Source of the DNA: Phycisphaerales bacterium
Lineage (GTDB): Bacteria > Planctomycetota > Phycisphaerae > SM23-33
Length of the DNA: 39,525 bases
Direction of reading: 5' to 3'
Assembly (NCBI GenBank): GCA_018645065.1
Contig: JABGPF010000011.1
Coordinates: 1 to 39,525, forward strand
Shown here: positions 9,281-17,235 of the stretch, in pieces
Position numbering within the stretch: the first letter of the stretch is position 1
Layout: each line of letters starts with the position of its first letter
Made by a program: the position numbers and the translations under genes
Notes under the pieces: generated by a model
The model's input: the letters and a program-made list of their open reading frames with translations, nothing else
Databases searched by the model: none
What the model was told of the DNA's origin: nothing

Positions 9281-9846
9281 TTTCGGTTCATTATCTTTCT
9301 TAGGGCCTTGAGTCCCCTATGGACCCTTGCAAGTACTGTCCCTATGGGACATTCAAATATATCGGCTAATTCTTTGAAGCTCATCTCTCCAAAATATCTT
9401 AGCAGAATCATTTCACGCGTCGTTACGTCCAACTCTTCAAGCGAACCCTGCAACGATTCGGACAGTTCACCGGCCAGTATATCACCGTCAATGTCTACTG
9501 GTCGCCCGGGCATCTGTTCACCGAGAGTCTGCCCACTTTCACTTTGAGCTGACAAACTCACCGGCGTAGGACGCGCCTTTCGGCGTCGGATCCTGTCCCT
9601 TACCATATTAGCAGCTATTCTGAACAACCACGGTTCAAAACGCCCGCGATGTTCATAATTATGCAGCGTTCGCACTAATCGGAGCATCAATTCACTGAGC
9701 AGATCCTCTGCATCGTGATGACTTGCCGTAGCCCGGAAGAAATATCCGTAAAGGCGCCGGGAATAGAGTTCCTGGAGCTCTTCAAAGCCCGAGGCCTCTC
9801 CGGCCTTGGCAGATTCAATCACAGCTCGAAACTGCTCTGTATCCAT
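9277..9846 (-). CDS. ECF-type RNA polymerase sigma factor
   Basis: Extracytoplasmic-function sigma-70 factor of 189 aa. Region 2 covers about residues 20-90: FEELQELYSRRLYGYF, HHDAEDLLSELMLRL (the DAEDL signature), FEPWLFRIAANMVRDRIRRRK. Region 4 is at the C terminus: TTREMILLRYFGEMSFKELA, then a helix-turn-helix with CPIGTVLARVHRGLKALRK. The linker between them is proline- and serine-rich. It heads a cluster with its anti-sigma factor, so self-regulation is likely, but I could not identify a convincing GGAAC/GTC-type ECF promoter upstream. Which genes it controls cannot be told from the window. Confidence 0.94.
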   Translation of the reverse strand: MDTEQFRAVIESAKAGEASGFEELQELYSRRLYGYFFRATASHHDAEDLLSELMLRLVRTLHNYEHRGRFEPWLFRIAANMVRDRIRRRKARPTPVSLSAQSESGQTLGEQMPGRPVDIDGDILAGELSESLQGSLEELDVTTREMILLRYFGEMSFKELADIFECPIGTVLARVHRGLKALRKIMNRK

Positions 9847-10167
9847 GCTTCAATTCGCTTAACGATGTTCCAGTGATTGTATTGCAGAGGTATTTCCGCA
9901 AACGCTATAACAATATTCTCGCAGGATAACCGTCTCTAAACAAGTCTAAAGCGGGCAGGCCTCTCAGGCAGGCTCCAAGACAATCATCCCAAATCAACTG
10001 TCCATAACTTTCGCACAGACAGCATGTTGCACTAGTCACAGTACAATTACGTGATCGAATCGGCGATGATCGCCTGTGCGATAACGATCCCGTATTGCCT
10101 GTTAGCGGAGTTTTGCGGTGGAAACTTTTTTTTACCACCACCATTAATTCGTTAAAGAAATCGCGTC
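9847..10167. other. Intergenic region upstream of the sigma factor gene
   Basis: About 320 bases between the stop of the yebC-like gene and the start of the sigma factor gene, both on the minus strand. It should contain the sigma cluster promoter. I find no convincing promoter, terminator or gene here. The T8 run at about 10127-10134 lies inside a loop between GGTGG and CCACC and does not form a terminator. A 79-codon minus-strand frame at 9905-10144 has no ribosome site and no protein-like features. Confidence 0.5.
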
Positions 10168-10923
10168 TCAGGCGTCCTGCGCGGCGGCGAGGACATCCTC
10201 GGGGATGTCGAAGTTCGCAAAGACTTTCTGCACGTCGTCGTGATCCTCGAAGGCGTCCATAAGCGTCAGGAGCTTCTTGGCGAGCGCCGGATCGTCGACA
10301 ACAATAGTGTTCGAGGGAACCATTGCGATTTCGCCCGACAGCGTGGGGATTTCCTTATCGGCAAGGGCCTGCTTGACGCTGGAAAACGCAGATGCCTCAC
10401 ACGCCACTTCAAACCCGTTCTCGTCGGCGATAACGTCGTCGGCGCCGGCGTCGAGTGCTATTTCCATCAGCGTGTCTTCGTCGGTGGCGTCGGCTGCGAT
10501 CAGGAACGAGCCTTTCTGCTCGAACATCCAGGCCACACAGTTTGTCGACCCGAGCTGCCCGTTTCCGCGTTCGAATATTTTGCGAAGTTCCGGCGCGGTT
10601 CGGTTTCGGTTATCGGTGAGGCAGTCAACAATGAACGCCACCCCCGCCGGTCCGTACCCTTCGTAGACAACCTGTACGTAGTCCTGCCCGCCCAGTTCAC
10701 CGGTGCCCTTTTTAATCGCCTTGGCGATATTGTCTTTGGGCATGTTCGCCGCTTTTGCGTCGTCGATAGCGTATCGAAGCGTCAGGTTCATATCCGGATC
10801 ACCACCACCGTCTTTGGCGGCCATCATTATCCGTCTTGCTACTTTGCTCCAGAGACGCCCGCGTTTATCGTCGGTGGCGGCTTTGGCTCGTTTAATCGTT
10901 GACCATTTTGAGTGTCCAGACAT
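10168..10923 (-). CDS. yebC: YebC/PmpR family protein (TACO1-like)
   Basis: Full-length 251-aa member of the YebC/PmpR/TACO1 family. The start MSGHSKWSTIKRAKAATD is the family signature, and GPAGVAFIVDCLTDNRNRT, GSTNCVAWMFEQKGSF and the acidic DAFEDHDDVQKVFANFDI near the C terminus are all characteristic. GGAG lies 7 nt before the ATG. Members have been described as DNA-binding transcription regulators and more recently as factors that relieve ribosome stalling on proline-rich stretches. That second role would suit this window, where IF-2 and RbfA carry Pro/Glu-rich regions, but this is inference. It is the last gene of the minus-strand run that starts with nusA, 30 nt after the TPR gene. Confidence 0.96.
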   Translation of the reverse strand: MSGHSKWSTIKRAKAATDDKRGRLWSKVARRIMMAAKDGGGDPDMNLTLRYAIDDAKAANMPKDNIAKAIKKGTGELGGQDYVQVVYEGYGPAGVAFIVDCLTDNRNRTAPELRKIFERGNGQLGSTNCVAWMFEQKGSFLIAADATDEDTLMEIALDAGADDVIADENGFEVACEASAFSSVKQALADKEIPTLSGEIAMVPSNTIVVDDPALAKKLLTLMDAFEDHDDVQKVFANFDIPEDVLAAAQDA

Positions 10924-10953
10924 AATCAGACTCCGTTTTCCGTGATCGCAAGA

Positions 10954-13900
10954 TCACTTGTCCTGTATTTTAATTCCTTTGCCCAGCGGTGCGACCTGGA
11001 CAGGTTTTCCCGCCTTTGCGTCTTTTATCTTCTGCGGTGTTTTGTTTTTTACGCTCGCCACTTCACGCGCTTCGGTTTTGTCTTCAGCGGCGACTTTCAG
11101 TGCTTTGGTCCATAGTTCAATCGCCTTGTCGGTCCAACCGAGTCGGTAGAACCCGTCGGCGGCGTGATCATATAGGATCGGGTGCAGGTACTTCTGCTCG
11201 CGGCTTCGCCTGATAACGCTCAGGAACACCCGCCCGGCGGCGTGCAGCTTACCCTGCTTGTACAGCACCCAGCCCAGCGAATCCAACGGAGCCACATAGC
11301 TAACGCTCGACGGATCGGTATCGCTGATCGCACGCCTGATAAGGCGTTCAGCCTCGGGCAGTTCAATACCCATGTCCGCCAGTTGATATCCCAGATTGTT
11401 GCAGTACAACGCTTTATCAGGGGCGAGTTTGTAAATCGCACGTATATCGATCAGCGCCTTATCGGCCTGTTTCAACTCATTGTACGCCGAAGACCGCAAA
11501 AGCAACAGGTCGATGTTTTTCGCATCGCCTGCGAGGTATTTACCAGCCCGCTTGACCACCGCTGCATAGTCCTTCTTCATCAGCATAACGCGAAGTGAGC
11601 TTTCCTTGCTCCATTTCAGCGCCAGAGCGTTCGGTGAAGGGGCGCCTCCGGTCGGTAGCGTGGTGGCGGTAGCACTCAACGCCTTGATCCACTTATCAAG
11701 CTGCGAGAGGGCCAAATCGTGCTTCTTTGCCTCACCGAGCGCGACTATCAAACCGCTGCGAACCATCAGACCTGTAGGTTTTTTCTTCAGGCATCCATCC
11801 ACATAAGCGGTGGCTTGGTCCAACTGGCCCGCAGCCGCATAAATTGCAGCTTTACGCCCCTGATAGTCATCAATTTTAGCCTCTGTGCTCTTGACCATAT
11901 CGAACGGATTGAACACCGCTCCGTTGTTCTGCACCGGATTTTTGCGAGCATCGTCTATCCACTTATCCAGCAGCTTGTGAGCCTTGTCAAACGACTTGGC
12001 TTTGGTCATCGCCTTAACCATGCCCAGCTTGATCTCGTGGTTTGTCGGCGTCCTGGCCAACACTTTTTTCGCATATTCAACGGCTTTGGGATACTGCTCA
12101 GCCAGGAGAAACATCTCCATTTTCAGGTTTTTCAGCGGTACAGCCCGGTCTGAATCTACGAGAATCCAATCATCCATAAACGACTGCATCTGATCGTACA
12201 TCTTCGCTTCCTGCAGGAAGTTAAGGCGATTCAGTCGCAGCGTGAAAGCCTTAGTCGCATCAGTAGCCTGGGCCAGACGCTTTGCAAGCAGCTTATCGGC
12301 ATCTTCATTCTTATCTGTCATTTTCAGACATGTGAACAGCTTGTCGCCCATCATCGAATCGCCAGGCAGGCTGACAAGCATTTTTTGTATCGCCGCCGCA
12401 GCCTGATCGTATCGTCCACTGCTCATTAATGTTTCGATTCGCAACCGCCCCACAATATTATCGTTGCGAAGCTTGAGGAGCTTGTCCCACTGCTTTGTCG
12501 CACGCTGGTATTGCCCGTTCGCAGAGAACATTCTCGCCAGCAGCATCAGGCCTTCCCGATCAGAACTGTTCGCGGTGGTGAACTTCTCCAGCGAGGCAAC
12601 GGCCTTGTCGAAGTCCTTTTTGAACATTACTGATTTATATCCGGCAAGGTCCACTCGGATCGCCAGGAGCATTAAAACGCGATCATTACTGGTGCGAGCC
12701 TTCAGTTCGTCCAGCAGCTTGGACGCCTCGTCATGGGCGCCTGTAGCAACAAGCACTCTGGCCAGCATTATCTTGGTGTCGCGATCTTTCGGAGCCTCAG
12801 CCAACATGGCGCGAGCGACTTTTTCGGCGTCGGAGAACGATCGCCTGGCCATGTATGCGTCGAAGAGTTTCTTGTTGATCCCAGTCCGCTCGGGCGCCAA
12901 CTTAAGCACCAGGCGATAGGCGGCGGTCGCCTCGGATCGCCCGCTCAGGAATAACGCGTCGCCCAACGCCTCAATCGCGGAAATATTCCGGGGATCGATT
13001 CGGCGTGCAGCCTGCAGCGTTTTCTGGGCGCCGATGGCGTCGCCCATGGCAATCTGGACTTTGCCCTTGGCGTAATAAAGTGCAAACGAGTCCTGTCCGC
13101 CAGGCAAGCTGTCGAGATTCTTCATCAGTGCGATGAGTTTATCCTTCTGCTTGTTCTTATCGTATATTTCAGCCAGATGCGCGTAAGTCGGCAGGAACGC
13201 CGGATCGATCTTCACCGCCTGGGCGTATTGCGTCAGCGCCAGGGCCTTATCGCCCTGAACACTCGCCAGGCGAGCGGTCAGATAGTGCAATGCAGCCTGT
13301 TGTTTTTTCGGTGCGGAGGTAATTTTCGGCGCGAACTTCTTGGCGAAATCCTTTGCAACTCCCGCCTTGATCAAAGCGTCGAGTTGCCCGCCTACGGCGT
13401 CGTCCCTCGCCGGTTCTGCAATAAGCAGCTTCACCAGCGACTCGAACACTTTTTCGCCCTTACCCTGGGCCGAGTACATCGCCACCAGGAATTTCGTTAC
13501 CGCAACGTCTCCAGGTCTGATGTCCAGAGCGCCTTGCAGAATCGCTAAACCCTCTTCAGGAGCCCCGAGTTTTTTCGCCGCCTGGGCCAGCGACACCGCC
13601 AGCTTACCGCAGTCCCATTTGGATGAACCGCACGCCTTCCATATTCGCATGGGAGCGGTCTTGTCGCCCAGAGCCATCGCAGTGGTCGCCGCCAGTTCGG
13701 GCAGCTTGGCCTGTAGCGACGGTTGAGCGGTAAGTTCAACGAGGAACTTTTCGGTCTCTTTGAATTTCTTCGCAGCCGACAGTGAATCAACAATAAGCCC
13801 TGCCAGAACCGCGTTAGTTCGATCGCGAGCAAACGCCCGCTTCAGCAGCGGCGCCGCCTTTTCGTGCTGTTTGAGTTTGACCAGCAGCTCACCGCGACGC

Positions 13901-14604
13901 GTCAGCAGCCTCTGAGGCCGCAACACCATATTCCGCAACACGGGGCGCGATGCGTATTTCCTCGCGTGCTTATCGATATTATCGCTGAGGGTCTCGAAGC
14001 AATCGAGCGACGCCCGCCAATATCCGCTCTGATCGAGCAGTTTTCCCAAGCGCAGCAACGCCTCACCGGTCACCGGATTCTCCGGGCTGCTTTGCGAACA
14101 GACCAGAGCGGTTCGCAATGCGATTATCGCCTTATCGTTCTGTTTTTGAGCGAGCAAGAGTTGTGCGAGTTTCACCTGCGCTATAACGCTGTCACCGTCG
14201 AGTTCGACGGCTTTTTTCATGTGCGTCAGCGCCTTTCCGGCGTCGGGCATTTGCATGTAGGCCTGTGCGAGCAAGCTGTGAACTTCGGCGCTGTTTGGCG
14301 CAAATCCGAGGGCCCGTTCGACAAGCAGCGGAACCGCCATTGCATATTTCCCGTCGGATATCAGCGTTTTGGCTTTATCAACCGCCTTTTGTGCTCGACG
14401 GGGCACACCGTTGTCAGCCGCAGCGGTCGGTTTGGAAACCGCGGGCTTGAGTTTTTCCAAAGTGATGCGGGCGTTCGCCGGAACCGGTTGCCCGGTCGGA
14501 GTCTCGGCTGCACGGGCCGAGACCACTATCGCCCCGGGCCTGTGGCACTCCAGGAGCAGTACGGCAACCAGGGCGATCATCAGCACTCTAAGACGGTATT
14601 GCAT
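10954..14604 (-). CDS. Large exported TPR-repeat protein
   Basis: Protein of about 1,216 aa made almost entirely of tetratricopeptide repeats after a signal peptide (MQYRLRVLMIALVAVLLLEC). Typical repeat segments are AEVHSLLAQAYMQMPDAGKA, FLPTYAHLAEIYDKNKQ, ISAIEALGDALFLSGR and LYCNNLGYQLADMGIELPEA near the C terminus. The cysteine after LLLE does not make a good lipobox. I prefer the ATG at 14604; a GTG one codon earlier (14607) is also possible. The hisG stop is only 4 nt upstream, so the two are translationally close. TPR proteins are scaffolds; some in exosortase-containing bacteria (PrsT-like) are linked to extracellular matrix export, which could fit the PEP-CTERM proteins here, but I cannot assign it to that family with confidence. 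Confidence 0.85.
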   Translation of the reverse strand: MQYRLRVLMIALVAVLLLECHRPGAIVVSARAAETPTGQPVPANARITLEKLKPAVSKPTAAADNGVPRRAQKAVDKAKTLISDGKYAMAVPLLVERALGFAPNSAEVHSLLAQAYMQMPDAGKALTHMKKAVELDGDSVIAQVKLAQLLLAQKQNDKAIIALRTALVCSQSSPENPVTGEALLRLGKLLDQSGYWRASLDCFETLSDNIDKHARKYASRPVLRNMVLRPQRLLTRRGELLVKLKQHEKAAPLLKRAFARDRTNAVLAGLIVDSLSAAKKFKETEKFLVELTAQPSLQAKLPELAATTAMALGDKTAPMRIWKACGSSKWDCGKLAVSLAQAAKKLGAPEEGLAILQGALDIRPGDVAVTKFLVAMYSAQGKGEKVFESLVKLLIAEPARDDAVGGQLDALIKAGVAKDFAKKFAPKITSAPKKQQAALHYLTARLASVQGDKALALTQYAQAVKIDPAFLPTYAHLAEIYDKNKQKDKLIALMKNLDSLPGGQDSFALYYAKGKVQIAMGDAIGAQKTLQAARRIDPRNISAIEALGDALFLSGRSEATAAYRLVLKLAPERTGINKKLFDAYMARRSFSDAEKVARAMLAEAPKDRDTKIMLARVLVATGAHDEASKLLDELKARTSNDRVLMLLAIRVDLAGYKSVMFKKDFDKAVASLEKFTTANSSDREGLMLLARMFSANGQYQRATKQWDKLLKLRNDNIVGRLRIETLMSSGRYDQAAAAIQKMLVSLPGDSMMGDKLFTCLKMTDKNEDADKLLAKRLAQATDATKAFTLRLNRLNFLQEAKMYDQMQSFMDDWILVDSDRAVPLKNLKMEMFLLAEQYPKAVEYAKKVLARTPTNHEIKLGMVKAMTKAKSFDKAHKLLDKWIDDARKNPVQNNGAVFNPFDMVKSTEAKIDDYQGRKAAIYAAAGQLDQATAYVDGCLKKKPTGLMVRSGLIVALGEAKKHDLALSQLDKWIKALSATATTLPTGGAPSPNALALKWSKESSLRVMLMKKDYAAVVKRAGKYLAGDAKNIDLLLLRSSAYNELKQADKALIDIRAIYKLAPDKALYCNNLGYQLADMGIELPEAERLIRRAISDTDPSSVSYVAPLDSLGWVLYKQGKLHAAGRVFLSVIRRSREQKYLHPILYDHAADGFYRLGWTDKAIELWTKALKVAAEDKTEAREVASVKNKTPQKIKDAKAGKPVQVAPLGKGIKIQDK

Positions 14605-14608
14605 CACT

Positions 14609-15496
14609 TCAATGTATAACCTTATTGAGCGGGTAGGTGATTATTCCGGTCGCTCCGGCCCGTTTAAGTTGCGGGACCAGCTCCCGTTCGACACTTTCTG
14701 CGAGTATCACTTCTACGGCGACCCAGTTTTCATCGGCCAGCGACGACACTGTCGGCGACTGCTCAGAGGGCAGCAGGCGCACTATCTCGTTAAGCAACGA
14801 AGACGGGACGTTCATTTTCAGCCCGACTTTCGCCTTCGCTTCGATGGCGCCTTGCAGCAACAGAGCGATATCTTCGATCTTTCGACGTTTCCAGTCTATC
14901 TTCATCGCCTCTTTGTTTGCGATAAACCGAGTGGTCGACTCCAGCAGCGTGTCGATAACGCGCAACTTGTTCGCCCGAATCGATGAACCGGTTTCCGTGA
15001 CGTCGACTATACCGTCGAGCATTCTGGCTTTGACTTCTGTGGCGCCCCAACTGAACTCGACTTTCAGATTAACGCCCCTGTCTTCGAAGTACTGGCGGGT
15101 GACGTTCACTAACTCGGTGGCGATAATTCCGCCTTCGAGGTCCTCTGGTTTGTGAATTTCGGACTCTTCGGGCACCGCAAGAACCCACTGTACGGGCTTT
15201 TGCTGCTGCTTGGCGTAAACCAGTTCGCATATCTCCACAACATCGGAGTTGTTTTCGCGGATCCAGTCGTAACCCGTAAGACCGACGTCGATCACGCCGT
15301 CCTCGATATAACGGGCCATTTCCTGTGCGCGGAACATCATAACCGACATCATCGGATCGTCAATCGGAGGCGCAAGACTACGCGACGAAGCGGCTATCTG
15401 GTAACCGGCCCGGTCAAACAGGTCCAGCGTACTATTCTGAAGCGATCCCTTGGGAATACCGAGGACCAGTTTATCGTCCGATGTCTTATTTACCAT
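14609..15496 (-). CDS. hisG: ATP phosphoribosyltransferase HisG, long form
   Basis: First enzyme of histidine synthesis, joining ATP and PRPP. Length 295 aa corresponds to the long, HisZ-independent form. The N-terminal part has LVLGIPKGSLQNSTLDLF, the DVGLTGYDWI segment and IVDVTETGSSIRANKLRVID (the PRPP-binding loop, E-T-G-x-S/T). The last ~75 residues (from MNVPSSLLNEIVRLLPSEQSP to ITYPLNKVIH) form the HisG_C regulatory domain, where histidine binds for feedback inhibition. No other his gene is present; it is carried inside the nusA-infB-rbfA run, between the HhH/H1-tail gene and the TPR gene. Confidence 0.96.
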   Translation of the reverse strand: MVNKTSDDKLVLGIPKGSLQNSTLDLFDRAGYQIAASSRSLAPPIDDPMMSVMMFRAQEMARYIEDGVIDVGLTGYDWIRENNSDVVEICELVYAKQQQKPVQWVLAVPEESEIHKPEDLEGGIIATELVNVTRQYFEDRGVNLKVEFSWGATEVKARMLDGIVDVTETGSSIRANKLRVIDTLLESTTRFIANKEAMKIDWKRRKIEDIALLLQGAIEAKAKVGLKMNVPSSLLNEIVRLLPSEQSPTVSSLADENWVAVEVILAESVERELVPQLKRAGATGIITYPLNKVIH

Positions 15497-15554
15497 CTCA
15501 ATGCACTTTCATCGCGAGATCACCCGATGAAGATCGGGAGCAAACCGCGGGGTG

Positions 15555-16685
15555 TTATTTCTTTTTACCGCGTGTCTTCTTAACGGTTTTCTTAGCTGTT
15601 TTCTTAGCTGTTTTCTTGGCAGTTTTCTTAGCGGGCTTCTTGGCTACCTTCTTGACGGTTTTCTTAGTGGCCTTTTTCGCCGGCTTCTTCACAGCCTTTT
15701 TAACAACTTTCTTTGTCGCTTTCTTCGCAGCCTTCTTCACCGGCTTGGAGGTCGCTTTTTTAGCGGTCTTCTTTACCGCCTTCTTTGCGGTCTTCTTCAC
15801 AGCCTTTTTACCGGACTTTTTCGCTGCTTTTTCAGCTGCTTTTTCAGCTGCTTTCTTCACCTTGTTTTCAGCAGCTTTCTTTGCGTCTCGAGCTTTTTTA
15901 CGTTCAGCTTTGGCTTGTTCTCTCGCTCGTTCTTTTTCTTTGGCGGCTTTGGCTTCGGCTCGTGCTTTAGCTTTGGCTTCTTTTTCCGCCTTCGCCTTGG
16001 CTGCTGCCTCCGCTTTGGCCTGTTCAATAGCCTCCAGCTTGTCTATTTCAGCCTGTCTGGCCTTCTTCCACTTGGCCAGGGCCTTCGCTGATTTTGCGAT
16101 ATACTTCCTGGAGGCCAGATAGGCCCCGTAACAGTCGGCTGACGAGGCCAGCTTCTCTACAAATTTTGCGACCTGCTCCAGAGTGGTTCCCGGATGAACG
16201 CCCTGGTCCATTTCAAGGCAGTACGCCAGGTCCTGATCAACAGGCACCGCCCTGCCTCCGAACACTCTGAGCATTATCATCGAGACGGCAAAGCTGCTGA
16301 GTCCCAGTTCCGCCAGATGCCTGGGGCGTTCGCGTTTTGGCATTTCGATGATGTACTCGAGCGACACTTTCGATGTCTTGTAGAATATAGCTCGCAGCAC
16401 ATCGGCCAGCATATGCGATTTGGCGCGTGACTGCGGATAGTCCACGCCGATGCAATTGTGAATTTCCTTTGCCGGTGAAACTCGCAGATCGTTAAAATCC
16501 AGATACTCCGCGTCGATGGCTGCGAGGGCTTTTTTCGCCTTGGTCTCCGTAGAATTTTCCAACAGAATCGACTCGATAAGAATAGGGATCGCCTGATCCA
16601 TATCCTTTAATTCCTGCGGGCCTTTTTTCCCAAACGCCCCCAACAGTTTCTTGGTTTTCTTTTCGTATGCTTTAACGTTTTTCAT
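15555..16685 (-). CDS. HhH-GPD-like domain protein with long histone H1-like Lys/Ala tail
   Basis: About 376 aa in two halves. Residues ~15-195 look like the helix-hairpin-helix (HhH-GPD, endonuclease III-like) fold: FGKKGPQELKDMDQAIPILI, a hairpin LAELGLSSFAVSM and, 17 residues on, VPVDQDLAYCLE, where the first D aligns with the catalytic Asp of VDTH in endonuclease III. The lysine of the GRKTA motif is replaced by serine, and no C-x6-C-x2-C-x5-C iron-sulfur cluster is present. Residues ~200-270 are a charged Ala/Lys/Glu helix, and the last ~110 are AKK/VKK/TKK repeats like histone H1 C-terminal tails, encoded by 15-nt-like DNA repeats. I infer a DNA-binding nucleoid protein or a DNA-repair relative tethered by its tail. 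The start may be 16697 (ATG directly after AGG) or 16685; the ribosome site does not settle it. Confidence 0.82.
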   Translation of the reverse strand: MKNVKAYEKKTKKLLGAFGKKGPQELKDMDQAIPILIESILLENSTETKAKKALAAIDAEYLDFNDLRVSPAKEIHNCIGVDYPQSRAKSHMLADVLRAIFYKTSKVSLEYIIEMPKRERPRHLAELGLSSFAVSMIMLRVFGGRAVPVDQDLAYCLEMDQGVHPGTTLEQVAKFVEKLASSADCYGAYLASRKYIAKSAKALAKWKKARQAEIDKLEAIEQAKAEAAAKAKAEKEAKAKARAEAKAAKEKERAREQAKAERKKARDAKKAAENKVKKAAEKAAEKAAKKSGKKAVKKTAKKAVKKTAKKATSKPVKKAAKKATKKVVKKAVKKPAKKATKKTVKKVAKKPAKKTAKKTAKKTAKKTVKKTRGKKK

Positions 16686-16698
16686 GGGCCTGTGCATC

Positions 16699-17142
16699 CT
16701 ATTGTGAATCAGCGGGTTCAGCCGGTTCGATCGGTTCGATCGGTTCGTCTGATTCGCCCGATTCGTCTTGCGGCTCGGAGGGTTCTTTGTCCCTTATTTC
16801 CTGCATGGCATCCTCGATTATCCGATAGATTTCGAGTGTGCTCTGGAAGTTTTTATCGAATTCGAACGTAAGCCTGGGGGTATGTTTAAGCGAAAGTCGC
16901 CTTCCCAGCAGTTCCTGTATGTGTCCTGTGGCGTGTTTCAGCGCTCGAAGCGTTTTGCGCTGCAAGGTCTCGTCACCAAGTACGGAGACGAAGACCTTAG
17001 CGGTCATGAGATCTTCGGGCACCTCGACCCGAACGACCGAAGTTCTCGCCGGATCTATCCTGGGATCGGACAGATCGGAAAGCAGCAGTCTTCCGAGCGC
17101 TTCACGCACAAGGCTTCCGACGCGCTGTGTTCTGCGTGTCAT
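16699..17142 (-). CDS. rbfA: Ribosome-binding factor A
   Basis: RbfA, the KH-like factor that binds immature 30S subunits and helps finish 16S rRNA processing. Signatures are RTQRVGSLVREALGRLLLSD at the N terminus, DPRIDPARTSVVRVEVPEDL, then AKVFVSVLG and RLTFEFDKNFQSTLEIYRII. The protein is 147 aa; the last ~27 residues are an acidic tail with EPIEPIEPAEPADS repeats (DNA repeat at about 16718-16760) that most family members lack. It sits about 90 nt after infB in the classical nusA-infB-rbfA order. Confidence 0.95.
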   Translation of the reverse strand: MTRRTQRVGSLVREALGRLLLSDLSDPRIDPARTSVVRVEVPEDLMTAKVFVSVLGDETLQRKTLRALKHATGHIQELLGRRLSLKHTPRLTFEFDKNFQSTLEIYRIIEDAMQEIRDKEPSEPQDESGESDEPIEPIEPAEPADSQ

Positions 17143-17235
17143 AGGATCATTCCAAAATTAACAAGACCCGCCGTTGCGGCGCCCTGTTGACTATAAGTTA
17201 ACTATCGATTCTCGATTCTCGGCGCCAACGCGCGA

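Noticed and set aside
9905-10144. 79-codon minus-strand frame upstream of the sigma factor
   Set aside because: No ribosome site and no motif; more likely promoter region.
10127-10150. T8 run between GGTGG and CCACC as a terminator after yebC
   Set aside because: The T-run is in the loop, not after the stem, and on the minus strand there is no U-tract behind the stem.
15481-16122. 213-codon plus-strand frame full of Phe/Leu/Ala, looking like a membrane protein
   Set aside because: It is the complement of the Lys/Ala repeat tail of the minus-strand HhH protein; the hydrophobicity comes from reading AAG/AAA repeats backwards.
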